Shown: positions 1 to 12,089 of the stretch, piece after piece
Numbering within the stretch: the first letter of the stretch is position 1
How the letters are laid out: every line of letters begins with the position of its first letter
Assembly (NCBI GenBank): GCA_039621445.1
Contig: CP154956.1
Coordinates: forward strand, 9,795,443 to 9,859,442
From: Euglena gracilis
Taxonomy: Eukaryota; Euglenida; Euglenophyceae; Euglenales
Reading direction: 5' to 3'
DNA length: 64,000 bases
Notes under the pieces: model-generated
Told to the model about the DNA's origin: nothing
Seen by the model: the letters and a program-made list of their open reading frames with translations, nothing else
The model's database searches: none
Position numbers and translations under genes: made by a program

Positions 1-2100
1 GGGGCGACCTTCCTTAAACAGAAGCCTGGTGCAGATCCTCCCGATTTATGTGCTGCACGTCCAGTAGCAGGAACACGCCACCCATGAACACTCCCACACA
101 GCGCACAGGACACCGCTGGGCCACGGCTGCAACATCCCGCAGTTTGACAGAGCGGGGTGGAGGCAAAAAAAGGGGGGATGTCAGTGTCTTCATGAAAGCC
201 AAAAAGGGGGGATGTCAGGGTCTTCATGGAAGCCCCTTGGGCTCAAATTTGGGTACGGCAACACACAGCTGTAATTTGGAGACCAAGAAATCGGGAAATA
301 GAGTCTGGATTGCAGATTATGTACCCCCGGAGATTGTCCTAAGATGCCCAAGATATTGTCCCAATTGCCCAAGATTCTTTTTCCCCCACTCATCTCCGGG
401 AAAATTTAATGTCCAGGAGCTGTAAGGGAGCTGTAAGAGTTTCCAGCATCCAGCCTGTCATAGCCACCTGTCAGGTGACAGTTCTTGACAGGAACTCTTG
501 ACAAATGCCAGTTCATCAAGTGTTCTGTTCAGTCAACCATAGCTGCATTTTTGCGTGTTCACTGGTGTTTCAGATGGTGTTCTTGGTCATTTGGATTTAA
601 TGTGGCCTACATGGGTGGGCAATTGACGCCCCCTGGCAATTGTCGCCCCCCCTCTGTGCCGGCCAAATTGTCACCCCGGGAAATTGTCACCCCCCTCCGT
701 GCTGCCCGATTTGTCACGCGACAATTGCCGGGGGGGGGGGGGGCGGGGGTATAAATTTTTGAGTGCAAGCCGAAATCGGCGAAAAGTGCACAAAAATTTC
801 AGATGAAGCGAAAAATCGCATCGTCACTGTCCAGTTCTACTGCACTCGGAGGCGCCGAAACCCAAAATGACCCAAAATGGGGCCTCACGAGGACAGAGAG
901 GAGAAGAGGAAGCGGTGATTACCTTACGGAGTTCACATTGAAAGAAGCCATCTTCTGTGGGGGGTGAAAAATTGGGCAGTACGTAGGGGGGGTGACAATT
1001 CCCGGGTGACAATTTGGCGGCACAGAGGGGGGGTGGCATCAATTGGCGTCAATTGCCCTGGGGGGGGGCGGGTATGTTATTGTGCAATATGAACGGAGTG
1101 ATGGAGCATATGCTGCTGGAAGAGTGGCTGGTTTGAATGATTATGGCACCTACCGAGTATTTATCGAGCATTTTTTCTGCGTTCATTTGTGTTTCAGATG
1201 GTTTTCTTGGTCATTTGGTTTACATGTGGCTTACATGGGTGGGCAATTGACGCCCCCGGGCAATTGACACCCCCGGGCAATTGTCACCCTCCTCTGTGCC
1301 GGCCAAATTGTCACCCCAGGAAATTGCCAGCCCAGGAAATTGTCACCCCCTCCGTGCTGCCCAATTTGTCGCGCGACAATTGCCCAGGGTGGGGCGGGTA
1401 GGTCAATTCCTTCTGCCGTACATCCGTAACCATGACTCTGTCTTTTCAATAACCCGAAGATTAATCTGCCCACCATGCTGGAAAAGGAGTCCATGTTGCC
1501 ATCACATAACGACCCTTCCGACTCCCCAGGGAAATGAGGTGAATCACCAGCCAGCCGCAACCCATCCTTTGAAGTAAGAAGCTTAGCTATCAAAAAAAAA
1601 AGAAGTGCCGAAAGTGCCACAGAAGTGCCGAAAGTGCGCCAGTAATCCCTAACGCTAATCCCTAATATGAGACACTGGCGTCTTTAATAAGGGTTTCTGA
1701 AAGTTTGGCCCAAGACGTGCCCAATATTTGAGGGAGTTGCCAGGGGAGTCAGATTTTTTTTAAAAGTCAACCTTGCCTCCCCCCCCCCCGCAGGGTACTA
1801 AGCGGGTGTCCTGCTGAGGGATCCCAGCACACGTAACAATGAAGTTTAGTGGAACGGCCCAAATGGCACGGGGGACGTGGGTTCCTTGGGTTTGTTTTTC
1901 ATCCTCACTCTTTCTAGGAAGCCCCCCCCCCCGGGTTGGATCGGGTCTGTTTGACTCTCCGGTCCACTAAAGGGGGGGGTATTTATAGGGGTCTCCCCCC
2001 CCCAAACTAAAAGGGCCTGTGGCACCACTTTAAGACGGTATTGAGTGTACCATAAACACCCATTGATTCATGAACTTTTCGTTGCTAAATACTTTTGATT
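1..2100. other. Repeat-rich DNA without a recognised gene
   Basis: No frame here reads like a conserved protein. The stretch holds CAATTG modules (separate entry), C-runs and G-runs of 8-14 bases, and a short GTGCCGAAA repeat near 1600-1640. A cluster of CTGTCA and TGACAG words at about 440-510 resembles the one at 7905-8035. Open frames in the area come from the low-complexity C- and G-runs. Confidence 0.6.
607..1400. repeat. CAATTG module array, copies in both orientations
   Basis: A module built on GGCAATTGACGCCCCC, GCAATTGTCGCCCCC and AAATTGTCACCCC words occurs at about 607-740 in one orientation, 985-1062 in the other, and 1237-1392 in the first again. Each unit ends in a G-run or C-run and contains the palindrome CAATTG several times. 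Similar units lie at 3817-3957 and 4143-4222, inverted relative to the first. This looks like a family of short dispersed inverted-repeat elements. No protein is encoded. Confidence 0.7.
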
Positions 2101-3500
2101 TTTGATTTTGTATTTTATTGAAGAAATCCTGAGCTGGGGGGGGACCTTGGGGGGTATGGAGAACAAGGCGGCCCGGAACATCAGAACGGCCAATTGGACG
2201 TTGGTGAATGCTCGCTTCCACCATCCGTTGTTTTGCGGCTTGCGAAATCCCATCGCCTGGCGTTTCCCCTGCCGGTTCTCTGTCATCTGCCAGGCCCTGG
2301 CCCCAGATCGCATACCACACGCAAAGGACAATCCTATGTTTTTCCCGCTGTTTATCACACCTTCGCTTGAATCCCTTGAGCCGATTGAATCTCTCCCTCC
2401 GATCCCACATCCCATTTTTCCAGAACCTTGCTCAGAACATCCTACGTACCTTTTTTTTCCTTTTTTTTTTACCTTTTTTTTTCTTTTTTTTTTGCTGGGT
2501 TTATGAATACAGCTGGGTGTGTTTGTACGTGCCAAGAGATGGTTGTCAGCTCGGGGGGGGGGGGGGACCCCACGTGTTGTTTTTTTGGCAGGAATCAGAC
2601 CTCCTCTCTCTCCCTGTGTGGATTGGTGTCTTTGATTCCAGTGCTGTAGGACTGTTGTGGGACTGTGGGACTGTTGCAGCCCCCTGAGCAGGATGGTGCC
2701 CACCCCCTCAAAGTGCTCTCCCTGTTACGGGAGATGCCCTCGTCGGCCATTGTCTGCCAAGGGGGTACCTCCCCGTCCGTATACCCAGGCGGCTTGACTT
2801 TGTCAACCAGCCCGCCTGCCCAGACGGTTGCCCTCAACTGCGAGGTAGCGTTGTGTTCAAGAGAAAGTTCACCCTCTCCAAAACCTGTGTGCTTTCGGAA
2901 GGCTCCCAGAACAATCGGCTGTTGCGCTTCGTGCCGCTTTTTTGCAGTCGTTCGTCCCTTTTTTTTCGGCGCTGTCAGGCTGTAGCCTTGGCAACGGGAT
3001 TCTTGCTCCATTTTTTGGCTTTCCAGCCAACTGTCCCCTTCCCTGGCCTCGGAGCAGCGTTCCATCACCGTTTTTTTCCCAACCCAGCTGGCTGGATAGG
3101 ACCCTCCCGCTGTCTTTCCGAAAACCCCTAATTCCAAGCATCCCTGCAGGTTTTTTGTCCATCCATTTCGAAACCTGGATTTCTTGGATATTCCATTTCG
3201 GATTTTGTTTCTTAAACCTTGCAGCTATTTCCTGTCAACACAGGGCTGCCCCCCATATTGCCACCTTTGCGCGCTACTCATCGTTTGGACCGAGCGCCAC
3301 TCTTCCGTGGTTCGCGAGATGTCTCTATAACCCTCTGGTGTCTGCCTCGGACGAAAAAGGCCCGCAAGCAGAACACGTTGAAGCCTGTTGCGCCGTGCGA
3401 TGCAATTGTCGACCTCCGCCTGCTTTTCACAGAGTGGGGCCACTCCCCATTCCGGATTGTTTCGGTTTCAACACCTTGAGGCTAAACATTCATTAAATCC
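2100..3500. other. Mixed-frame region, possible degraded element
   Basis: This stretch is poor in long G-runs apart from one near 2550. It has moderately long open frames on both strands (minus 2030-2410, minus 2595-3137, plus 3219-3479) and a T-rich tract at 2456-2492 that would be a poly-A tail on the minus strand. None of the frames gives a motif I recognise. A decayed retroelement on the minus strand is possible but not demonstrated. Confidence 0.25.
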
Positions 3501-3816
3501 CCACGTGACCCTGCCCTGCCAAGGTGGGGGGGGGGGTCTCTTGCCGGGACAGAAGGTGCTCTGCATCGAATTTCGCAATTTCGATGCTTCTTTAAATTCT
3601 ATGCAAAATAGTGCATGGAAAAGTGCATGGGACAGGAAGGTGGAGTTTTTCAGGAAAGTCCCCAATACGAAACTCTGCAGGACCATAACAGCAGCTTTTG
3701 TGCTGGACTGCGGTGTTCTTTGGGTGGAAGGGAAACCCAAATTTGATCTTTTATAGTTGACTGCAGGGCGACTAGATGGACACAGATTTTCATCCGCAAT
3801 TTGCCTACCCGCCCCC

Positions 3817-4222
3817 CCCCCAGGCAATTGTCGCGCGACAAATCAGGCAGCACGGAGAGAGGGTGACAATTTCCCGGGGTGACAATTTGGCCGGCACAGA
3901 GGGGGGGCGACAATTGCCCGGGGGCGTCAATTGCCAGGGGGCGTCAATTGCCCACCTATGTAAGCCATATTAAAACCAAATGATCAAGAACACCGTCTGA
4001 AACACAAGTGTACATGCAAAAATGCAGCTATGGTTGTGATATTGTGCAGAGCATTTGGTATGTGAAAGTTCTCAGCACTTTGTAGCAAAATAGAAGATGA
4101 ATCGAGTCGTGTCGGCGAAATGAAAGTTCACAGACATCTTCTGTGGGGGGGGGGGGTGACAAATGGGGCAGCACAGCCAGGGGTGACAATTGCCCGGGGG
4201 CGTCAATTGCCCGGGGGGACGC
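3817..4222 (-). repeat. CAATTG modules, inverted relative to 607-740
   Basis: Two further units (about 3817-3957 and 4143-4222) carry the same GACAATTG, GGCGTCAATTGCC and GACAAATTGGCC words as the first cluster, read from the other strand. Both are bounded by C- or G-runs. Confidence 0.65.
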
Positions 4223-4521
4223 GGGTAAGTGGCCTGAACTCGGGCAAAATGGGTTGAAAATGGACTGTCCAACCTGCATTTCAGGGCTCAAAGTTGAATT
4301 TGGGTTTTGGGTTTTTGGCTGCTTCAATTTGGTTCGTCCCCAACTGCAATCCTCCCCTCTAGCCAGCAGCCTTGTTCAGCCAGCCAAAAAGCTCCCAGCC
4401 TCTGCACCAAACCATCAAGGTGTGTTGGACCCCCCCCCCCCAGTTGGTGACTGACTGGTTGTTGTTTTTTTTGCTGCAGAGTGACTCACTTGTTTTTGGC
4501 TGAAAACCAGGGGGATGCTTC

Positions 4522-4592
4522 CGCACCGTGTGCACCGTGTGCGGCACCGTGTGCACCGTGTGCACCGTGTGGCGCACCGTGTGCACCGTGTG
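4522..4592. repeat. Minisatellite of GCACCGTGT units
   Basis: About seven tandem 9-12 nt units based on GCACCGTGT. The same unit in reverse complement forms the array at 5687-5820. Confidence 0.85.
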
Positions 4593-4766
4593 AGAAGAAT
4601 CACTCCCCAAATGCCCAGCTTTCACAAATCTTCAGCAGTGCCTCATCTTGCATTCTTATTTTAGTGTAAATCAGTGAAGGTAGATTGAATTCATCTGTTT
4701 ACAGGGTATGTTTGACAAAATATTTTGCACCACCATCATTTCGTCACCAAGCACCTCTGATGATGC

Positions 4767-4850
4767 TGGGCCATGCTGGGCGATGCTGGATTTTTGGAGA
4801 CCAGAGGTAGGGTTCCGATGCTGGGCGATGTGGGCAATGCTGGGCGATGC
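4767..4850. repeat. GATGCTGGGC short tandem repeat
   Basis: Five or more imperfect units of GATGCTGGGC or GCTGGGCGATG, split by a short unique spacer around 4795-4815. Confidence 0.7.
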
Positions 4851-4859
4851 CGGCATTTT

Positions 4860-5540
4860 TTTTGCCTATTTTGAAGAATTAATCCCATATTTATGATTAA
4901 TAAGCACTTTTGGCTACTTTTTCTGACTGCTTTCGGGTAATTTTGACTGCTTTTGGGCATTTTTTTTTGGCCCATTTTAAAGTACCATTGCTGCTCTTTG
5001 AACACTTTTGGTCAATTTTCACCATTTGTGACTGTTTTTGCCACTTTTGTCGGCTTTTGCCCATTCGCGGGTTTTAGGACTGTCAAAGGTGGGTTGCCGA
5101 CCGCAGCTGACCACAGCTGACCGCAGCCGACCGCGCAACTTTTTTCTAATTGATGTCGATTTTTCAGTGAGAATGAGGAATTAGACTCATTTTTATCCCA
5201 GATTTTGAGATATCTGGTTTATGTTGTCATTTACGGCGACTTTTGACCGCTTTTGGCCATTTTAGGTCGCCTTTGTCCCCTTTTGGCCCATTTGTCACCA
5301 TAATTCACCAATTTTGACTTATTTTAACCATTTTTGGCCACTTTTTGCCCACTTCTTGTAATTTTGGGCCACTTTGTCCTGCTCTTGGGCATTTTGGGCA
5401 TTTTTGACCTTTTAAAGCCATTTTCGACTTTTTTTTGTTATTTTTGCCCATTTTTTGGTCTCTTTTTGGTCCAAATTTGACCATTTTTGAGCATTTTGCG
5501 CCAGCTTGTTGCCAAAAGTGAACAAAAGCTGCTAAAAAAT
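4860..5540. repeat. Degenerate TTTTGGCCATTTT-type repeat tract
   Basis: T-rich DNA in which TTTTGGCCA, ATTTTGACC and related words recur every 10-25 nt with no fixed period. Similar tracts occur at 9780-10090 and 15470-15735. The word is related to the strict AAAATGGCCG arrays at 9400 and 11684, so this may be an old, diverged form of the same satellite. Confidence 0.5.
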
Positions 5541-5686
5541 GACTAAAATTGGCCAACACCAGGGCCAGTTTGGGCCATTTTTGGATTTTTGGACCACTTT
5601 GGACATTTTTTTTTGTTATTTTTGTCAGGTCACCAGTGGTTTTGTTCTCAAGAAAATTTTTTGTTTTACACCTGATTCTTGCCACA

Positions 5687-5820
5687 CGGTGCCACACGGT
5701 GCACACGGTGCCGCACACGGTGCACACGGCGCCGCACACGGTGCACACGGTGCCGCAAACGGTGCACACGGCGCCGCACACGGTGCACACGGTGCAGAAT
5801 ACACGGTGCACACGGTGCGG
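5687..5820. repeat. Minisatellite of ACACGGTGC units
   Basis: Roughly a dozen 9-12 nt units (CACACGGTGC, with CCGCACACGG and CGGCGCCG variants). It is the reverse complement of the 4522-4592 array. Open frames across it are a by-product of the repeat. Confidence 0.85.
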
Positions 5821-6559
5821 AAGCATCCCCAGGGGGTAAGCCAGGAACAAGCGAAAGGAGCCCACCCAGCCAAATGCCAAAAGCCAGAACTTTTTTGGGA
5901 TATTTGGCCAAGACCCATTGATTTTGAGCCATTTTGGCCATTCCCTGGGGGGGGGGGGGGCAGGAAGTAGATGACTGGTTTTTTTTTGAAAATGACTGAT
6001 TTCTTGATTGTGGAAAATGGTGGGTGGGCAATGGGAATGGGATGACTGGATTTCCTTTCCTCAGGGTCCCTTGCCAGCACTTGGAGTGCCACCTACCCCC
6101 CCCCCATTTAAGTGACGGTTTGGCTAATTTTCGGCCAACGCCCAAATATAATCACCCTTCAAACACAAGCAACCCCTGACGAGACATTGTGTCAAGAATT
6201 TTCAAAAATAAAACGGGAAATGGCATAAAACGGAAGCAATGAACGAATTCCAAATGTAATCAACCCCAAAATATCAGCAACCGCTAGAGACGATTTTTGG
6301 AAACCTAAAATAAACAACCACTTGCTTATATTTGGGGGCAGGTTTCTGTTTAACTCGGAAGACCCCTCCCCCGGGGGGGGGGGGGTCTCGGCCACCGCGG
6401 GTTCGACATAATGCTTGGGTTCTTTCCCACCGTTGCCATAGGCCCCAGTTCCTCCTCCGCTACTATGTCCAGTGCCGCCCTACCAGGTTTTGAATAGTGC
6501 TCAGCTCTTAATAAGCGCCCCCCTCACCCCTTCATTGACCCCCCCATATATACCAGCCA

Positions 6560-6960
6560 CTCCGTGGAGCTCTTTGGACGGAAAATGCAAGCGTTTTGTG
6601 CCCGAAACGGGAGGCCAAGGGGTCAAAAATCGCTCATTTTTGGCTCAAAAACGGGTTTTCCGGGTCCGGGAGGCCAAAAAACAGCGTTTCGGGCAAAAAA
6701 AAATTCGATTTTTTTCGACTTTTTTGACCCGGTTTTGACCCAAAGTCAATGGGTTGGCGGCCCAAAACGGGGCGCTGGCGGGTCGAAAAACGCTCGTTTT
6801 CGGCTCAAAAACAGTTTTTCTGGGTCCGGGAGGCCAAAAAACATCGCAAAAAAAAGTTTTCGATTTTTTTCGACTTTTTTTCGCCGAAAACGGGTTAGTC
6901 GAAGAGAGGGAAAAGTGTACAAAACGGCCATCTGCGCCGAAAACGGCCGTATCTCGGGCT
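6560..6960. repeat. Tandem duplication of about 180 bp
   Basis: The words CTCAAAAACGG, GGTCCGGGAGGCC and TTTTTTTCGACTTTTTT appear in the same order at about 6590-6735 and 6770-6895, separated by a short spacer. The two units differ by substitutions and indels. No conserved protein is seen. Confidence 0.65.
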
Positions 6961-7869
6961 AGGCGGGGAGTTGCGAGAAATCAAAATACCAATAGATGGG
7001 GCGTTCCAAGGGCTTCAAAATAGGTCTCCGGACATTTCCTTTGATTTTGCTTCATTTTGGAGATATTTTGAAAATTGACATTTTTTGGCCGAAATGGCAG
7101 AGTCCAAGGGGAGGGGGGGCTTATCCAGGGGGGGCGGGCCAATCCTACCCCGTTTGGACCCCTTCGCGCGTGAATAACTCGGGCCTGGCGGGGAGTTGGG
7201 GGTCAAACCCAGGTGATTCGGAAACTAGGAATCCAGTCGCTCGCGACTGAAGAAAAAATTTTCGGGAACGGGGCCGGGATCACGGTGATAATCCGCCGGT
7301 TCCCGAGGTGGCCCCGAGGGGGGGGGGGTTCGGGGGGGTTTTCCCCCAGGGGTAAGCTTCGCTCGTACCCATAAAGGGATAAGAGCTCAGCGACCCCCCA
7401 TACAAATGCATGCCTACCCCCTCCCCAAACAAAAAAAATGATCGTGTGCCCTCAATGTTTGCCACCTTGACCCTAGATTCACTTCACACCTGTGTGATCC
7501 CCGGGGGGGGGGGGGTTCGAGAGTGGATGGGTGGGTTGGAGCACCATAAATCAGTTTTTCCCAGCCGAAGGCGTTTTCGGCATTCTCGGCTGATTTTGGC
7601 TGGATCTTGGGTGGGTGGATGGGTGGTTGACCCCCCAGGGGGGGGGGGTCGTGGGTGGGTGGGTTTGAGCCCAAAAAAAAGTGGGGGTCATTCAGTGAAT
7701 CTAAATCTATGATCTTGACCTCTTTGAACCTATCCTTGCCGGTCCACTAGCCAACCTGTCCTCTGATGCTTTCCTAAAATATCATGCTTTCCAATTAAAA
7801 AGCACTTTCATGGAGGTGGAAAAAAAAATAGCGGGGTACCTACCCGCTGGATTCCATTGAACTATGCCA

Positions 7870-8040
7870 CACAAATATTACTCCCCCCCCCCGGGAAACT
7901 GTCATGCCCGAGAACCTGTCAGGGTCCCGCCCGGGAAACTGTCAGGGTCCCCGGTACCGGCCAACCTGTCAGTATAGGAAGCTGTCAGGGTCCCCAGTAC
8001 TGGCCAACCTGTCAGGTGACAGTCTCCCGGGGGGGGGGGG
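7870..8040. repeat. CTGTCAGGGTCC repeat module bounded by C- and G-runs
   Basis: CTGTCAGGGTCC and GGCCAACCTGTCA are repeated three to four times between a C-run at about 7881 and a G-run at about 8030. The layout (C-run, short internal repeats, G-run) matches several other modules in the window. Confidence 0.6.
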
Positions 8041-8704
8041 GGTATCCTGGCTGGGGGAAGCAGACACCCCTGGGTCACAAAGTGTCTGCTGTGGACCCTG
8101 ACAGCATCCCACAACGCGCCAGCTCGCCATGGCCACTTGGCCCGTCCACAGGTGCAAATAAAGCTAGGGGGCCAATGGTTTTCCACCATTCTCGGTTCGC
8201 AGAAAGAGGTCTTTTTCACGCCAAAGCTGACCCTCCCCCAGAAAGTGGGTCCACCAGCCCCTCCCTTTCTTCTTTCTCCTCCCCCAGGACACCGTCTGTA
8301 TTCACAAACCTGCCCTCATAGGAGCCTGTCTCCTGCCCTTGACCTACACTACCTGTGTGCCGATTAATTTTTTTTGAGAATTTGCGCATTTTTATACGGC
8401 TTCTGATTGCAAATATGTGAAAGCCCGCATTTTTGTATTTTATTGTGGCCGGGCGGTCAAAAATGTGCTTTCCCCCCCCCCCCTCACTCCTGCAAAACTG
8501 TCTTTTAGACCCATACTCGCTTCGCTGGTTTGTTTTTGGATGACAGTTTCCCAGGGGGATGGGCGTGCAGTGTGTGGGTAGGTCCATACCTCCCAAAAAA
8601 AATGGCTCTGGCACGCTGTGTTGGCCATCTGGAGGACACGTGGCCATTTCCCAGGTTCAGGTTGGTGCTCCGCCCACTGTCCCCCCAGCCGTCTTGGCCG
8701 TGCT

Positions 8705-8848
8705 CGGCTAGCACTTGGGCAGTGCTCGGCGGGCAGCCCTCGTGCCGCGGCTTAACCTGTTCCTGCGCATCCGCTGCCACGGCTGCGCGGAGTTCCAGCG
8801 CGGCTTCCTCGAGGAGTTCCACGCGGTGTGGTCGCCCCAGAGCTGAGT
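8705..8848 (+). pseudogene. Isolated coding-like segment, unidentified
   Basis: The frame ending at TGA around 8845-8848 reads as a GC-rich, coding-like peptide of about 43 residues ending in GFLEEFHAVWSPQS. A stop lies a short way upstream. I do not recognise a family. It may belong with the frameshifted relic at 10,140-11,100, which has similar codon use and lies 1.3 kb downstream on the same strand. It may be one exon of a broken gene. Confidence 0.35.
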
Positions 8849-9399
8849 GGGACTCCCGGGACGGTGCAAGTATCCATTGTGTGAATGTGGGCGGCTTTGC
8901 TGGAGGGAGGGCATGGTTTTTGATTTTGAGTGCGCATTTGTAAACAGCAGCATCGACGTATCTGGCACCCCTGATGGGGGTCTGGTAATTGAGGGGGGAG
9001 GTCCCCTCTCTTGACTGCTTGCTGGCTGCTTTGTATTTCATTGGTTTTCTGACGCTTTTCCGGATTCCAGAGAACGCACCCTGCCTTTCGCAAGGCTTCT
9101 TTTCAAGGCCCAGTGGGCAGGACCCCCCCCCCCCGGGGGGAGTCTGGCCCCAGACCCACCCACCCCCCAGGGGTCCTCTGACTCGAAAAGAATCCTGATG
9201 TGTACTCAGTTGGATAGATGCATTGACACATCAAATTCGTCTTCGTTGTTCCTGGCCCGGTATGACTGATTTTTTCCTTTGGTTGGCACACCTGTTCCCC
9301 GAAAATTTGGTTTGTTTGCAGGGCCCGGTCGGTTCCCAGCTAGATTTTTGAGCGTTGTGTGCCAGCAACCCATCCGGTCTTGGGCAAGCACCTATAGTA

Positions 9400-9535
9400 A
9401 AAATGGCCAAAAATGGCCGAAAATGGCCGAAAATGGCCGAAAATGGCCGAAAATGAAATTTTGGGCTCTAAAGGTGGGGGTCCCGAAAATGGCCGAAAAT
9501 GGCCGAAAATGGCCGAAAATGGCCGAAAATGAGAA
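9400..9535. repeat. AAAATGGCCG tandem array
   Basis: Two blocks of the 10-nt unit AAAATGGCCG (about 9401-9456 and 9485-9531), nearly perfect, separated by 29 nt. A third block is at 11684-11743. Confidence 0.95.
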
Positions 9536-10139
9536 AAAATTTGTTGCAAAAATTTTCGAGGTTTTTTTTGCCCAACAGTTTATTTTTCCCTGAGGGGCAA
9601 TTTTCAGTGCGTCTGATTCTTGTCTCTGCACAGCCTCTCTTCTCCTGCCGCCATGCCTGGCCCTGCAACACATGCTGCTCAAAGAACCACCTCTGAATGG
9701 GTTATTTCGGCCAAAGCTGAAGGTTTTGATGACATTTCAGAAAATTCTGTTGACACGGGCGACACTGGCTTTTTTTTTGTATATTTTGAAGAATTAAACC
9801 CATTTTTGGATAATTTCTCCACTACACCCATCTTGGCCATTTTGGATCAATTTTTGCTATTTTGCACTGATTTGGCAAATATTGGTTAATTTGGGTCAAT
9901 ACGAGCACATTTTTTAGCATTTTGGCCATTTTGCGCCATTTTTGGTGATTTTAGGCTATTTTTCACAATTTTTGTGGACACTGCTGGCGTTTTTGGGCAA
10001 TTTTAGGTTATTTGAAGCCATTTTAGGTCATTTTAGTTGCTTTTGGGGGCTTTTTGTGGTCAATTTTGGGTTTTTTGTGGTCCTTTTTTGGTCCGGCATT
10101 CACAATATCGGGGCGGGGTCCTCTACAAAAATATTTTAG

Positions 10140-11100
10140 ACCGGCAACTGTGCCGTGGTGCTGCTCGTACTGATGGTTCCTCTACCACTACTGCACCCGC
10201 ATCCTCGCCTGGGACCCCACCACCGCCGCGTGCAGCTTCAACAGCCACTGCAAGGAGTTCCACATCAAGAATGTCGTGTGGGTCGCCATCCCAGACATCC
10301 ACCACCTGCTCAAGCTACACACCCTCCTCCACCCACGCGAACTTTTCCGCCCCGGCATCGCCTCCGATGCGTGGCGCATGCTGTACAAGGAGCTTGCCCG
10401 AATCGGCCGCTTTGGCACCAGCCCCTCTGGGACTGCCTGTCACGTTATCACCCCAACCTCCAGCGCTCCTCGACAACCGAGTGGTCCGCTTCGACCCCAC
10501 AGAACAGCAACATTCCCATCGGACACTCCTTGTCCGCATCCCCTCCACCAAGGAGCACCAGGCCCGCGGCACCTCCGCGGACTGGGAGCGCCTGCTCAGT
10601 TTCGCCCTCGACATGGAGAAGCGCACTATGGGCCACCGCATGCTCTGGGCCGTCCTCCACCGTGGCCTCCTCACCCACGCTGACATGCAGCTTGTGTGCA
10701 CCACCCACACCCGCTGCCAGTCCAATTTCGGGTCTACACCGAGGACCAGCTGGCCAAGGTCAAGCTGTCCCGCGTCTATGGCCACGGCCCCTACTGGGAC
10801 GGCACAGAGCACTGCCATTACGAGATGACCACCAGCGGCTGGAGCTACCGCTCGTTCCACCTGCAGCCTGTCTACAACATCGTCCTCAAGGACCAGGCCG
10901 TCCGCATGTTCGACCTCTGCCGGCCCATCCCCCTGCACGCCCTCATCCAAATCAACATTGACACCGTGGAGTACTGCGTCCGCCCCGAGCACCAGCATGC
11001 GGAGTGGGTGCGCACCCTCGAGAACCACCGCCAGAACATGGACGGTGCCGACACTGCTGGACAAGATGCACATCTGGACAAGTTGCAGACATTGGGCAAT
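10140..11100 (+). pseudogene. Frameshifted coding relic, unidentified (possibly from a mobile element)
   Basis: Coding-like sequence runs for about 950 bases but changes reading frame. It starts in one frame with an in-frame TGA at about 10,171, continues through segments such as HIKNVVWVAIPDIHH, changes frame near 10,420-10,460, reads RVVRFDPTEQ and MEKRTMGHRMLWAVL, and changes frame again near 10,720 before VYGHGPYWDGTEHC and INIDTVEYCV. Three frame changes and a stop argue for a pseudogene or poor consensus. The hydrophobic-IDT-hydrophobic segment faintly resembles the palm motif of family B DNA polymerases, but that is too weak for a call. There are no introns within it. Minisatellites lie on both sides. 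Confidence 0.5.
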
Positions 11101-11139
11101 TGGGTGAGCTTATTTGATGCCAATATTTCAACATAATGG

Positions 11140-12089
11140 GCCGATCACATGTTTGCTTGCTTTTGTTCTGCCGCTCAAGCCGAGTGCATTTTCTCCCAAT
11201 TTTGCCACATCCAGACGGATGATCGTCTCAACGTGACGGATGAAATTTTACATCAAGGCTTCTTGAAGTCATGGATGTGTGCCATTTATGTTTTTCACAA
11301 TGTCAATCATTTGTGAGAGTTTCAAACAAAAAATTCCTGCTGCGGCAATGTTCTCTTCATTCCGATCGAATTCAACTTCCCACAACATTTATTTTTTTTT
11401 GTTTTTTTGAAACCATTCAAAATAGAACCCCCCCCTAAGTTTATTTTCCAGTTGGAGTTTATCCAATGTTCGGAAAAAGAAGTTTATTCCCAAAGCCTTG
11501 CATTTGCATATTGCAACCAAAAACTCTTTGACCCCTTTAATCCCTGAGCACTCATTCCAAACGGACCTCTTTGGATGTGTTCGCTTGATTCGTTGCTCAC
11601 AACTACTTTCACGTTACATGAATGACCAAATGCATTGTTGGTACGAAAGGATTTTAAGACAATTTTACCCCCCACCTATAGGAAAAAATGGCCGAAAATG
11701 GCCGAAAATGGCCGAAAATGGCCGAAAATGGCCGAAAATGGCAAAAATCGGAGGGTCAACTATAGGTGTTTGGTCTTGGGAACAGTGATCAATGGGAATT
11801 AGGGGTGCTGCTCCCCCAAAAAAAATTGCCAGAGTCAGGGGTCGGAACAATTGGTCCCATTTTTTGGGTTCATACATTTAGCTTTGAGTAAAAATTCTTG
11901 TGCTGGTTCAGATACAAAATTTTGCCGTGCTATGAATAGGTTCCCAGAAACATCAGTGTTGAATCGGAAGAAACCCGGGGGACAGAGGCAGGGGCACACA
12001 GGAGTTCGGGGTTGGACGTCACTTCACGCAAGATGTACAGCGACCCCAACAGGGACACCGCTGCAATGCATGCCCTGGGCAAAGCAAAC
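11140..12089. other. No gene recognised
   Basis: AT-rich spacer with one AAAATGGCCG array (11684-11743) and a few short open frames without recognisable motifs. Confidence 0.6.
11684..11743. repeat. AAAATGGCCG tandem array, third block
   Basis: Five to six near-perfect 10-nt units, identical in sequence and orientation to the arrays at 9401-9531. Confidence 0.95.

Noticed and set aside
5305-6145. Open frames with Ala-Pro-Cys or His-Gly-Ala repeats
   Set aside because: They translate the ACACGGTGC minisatellite; all three frames on both strands are equally open.
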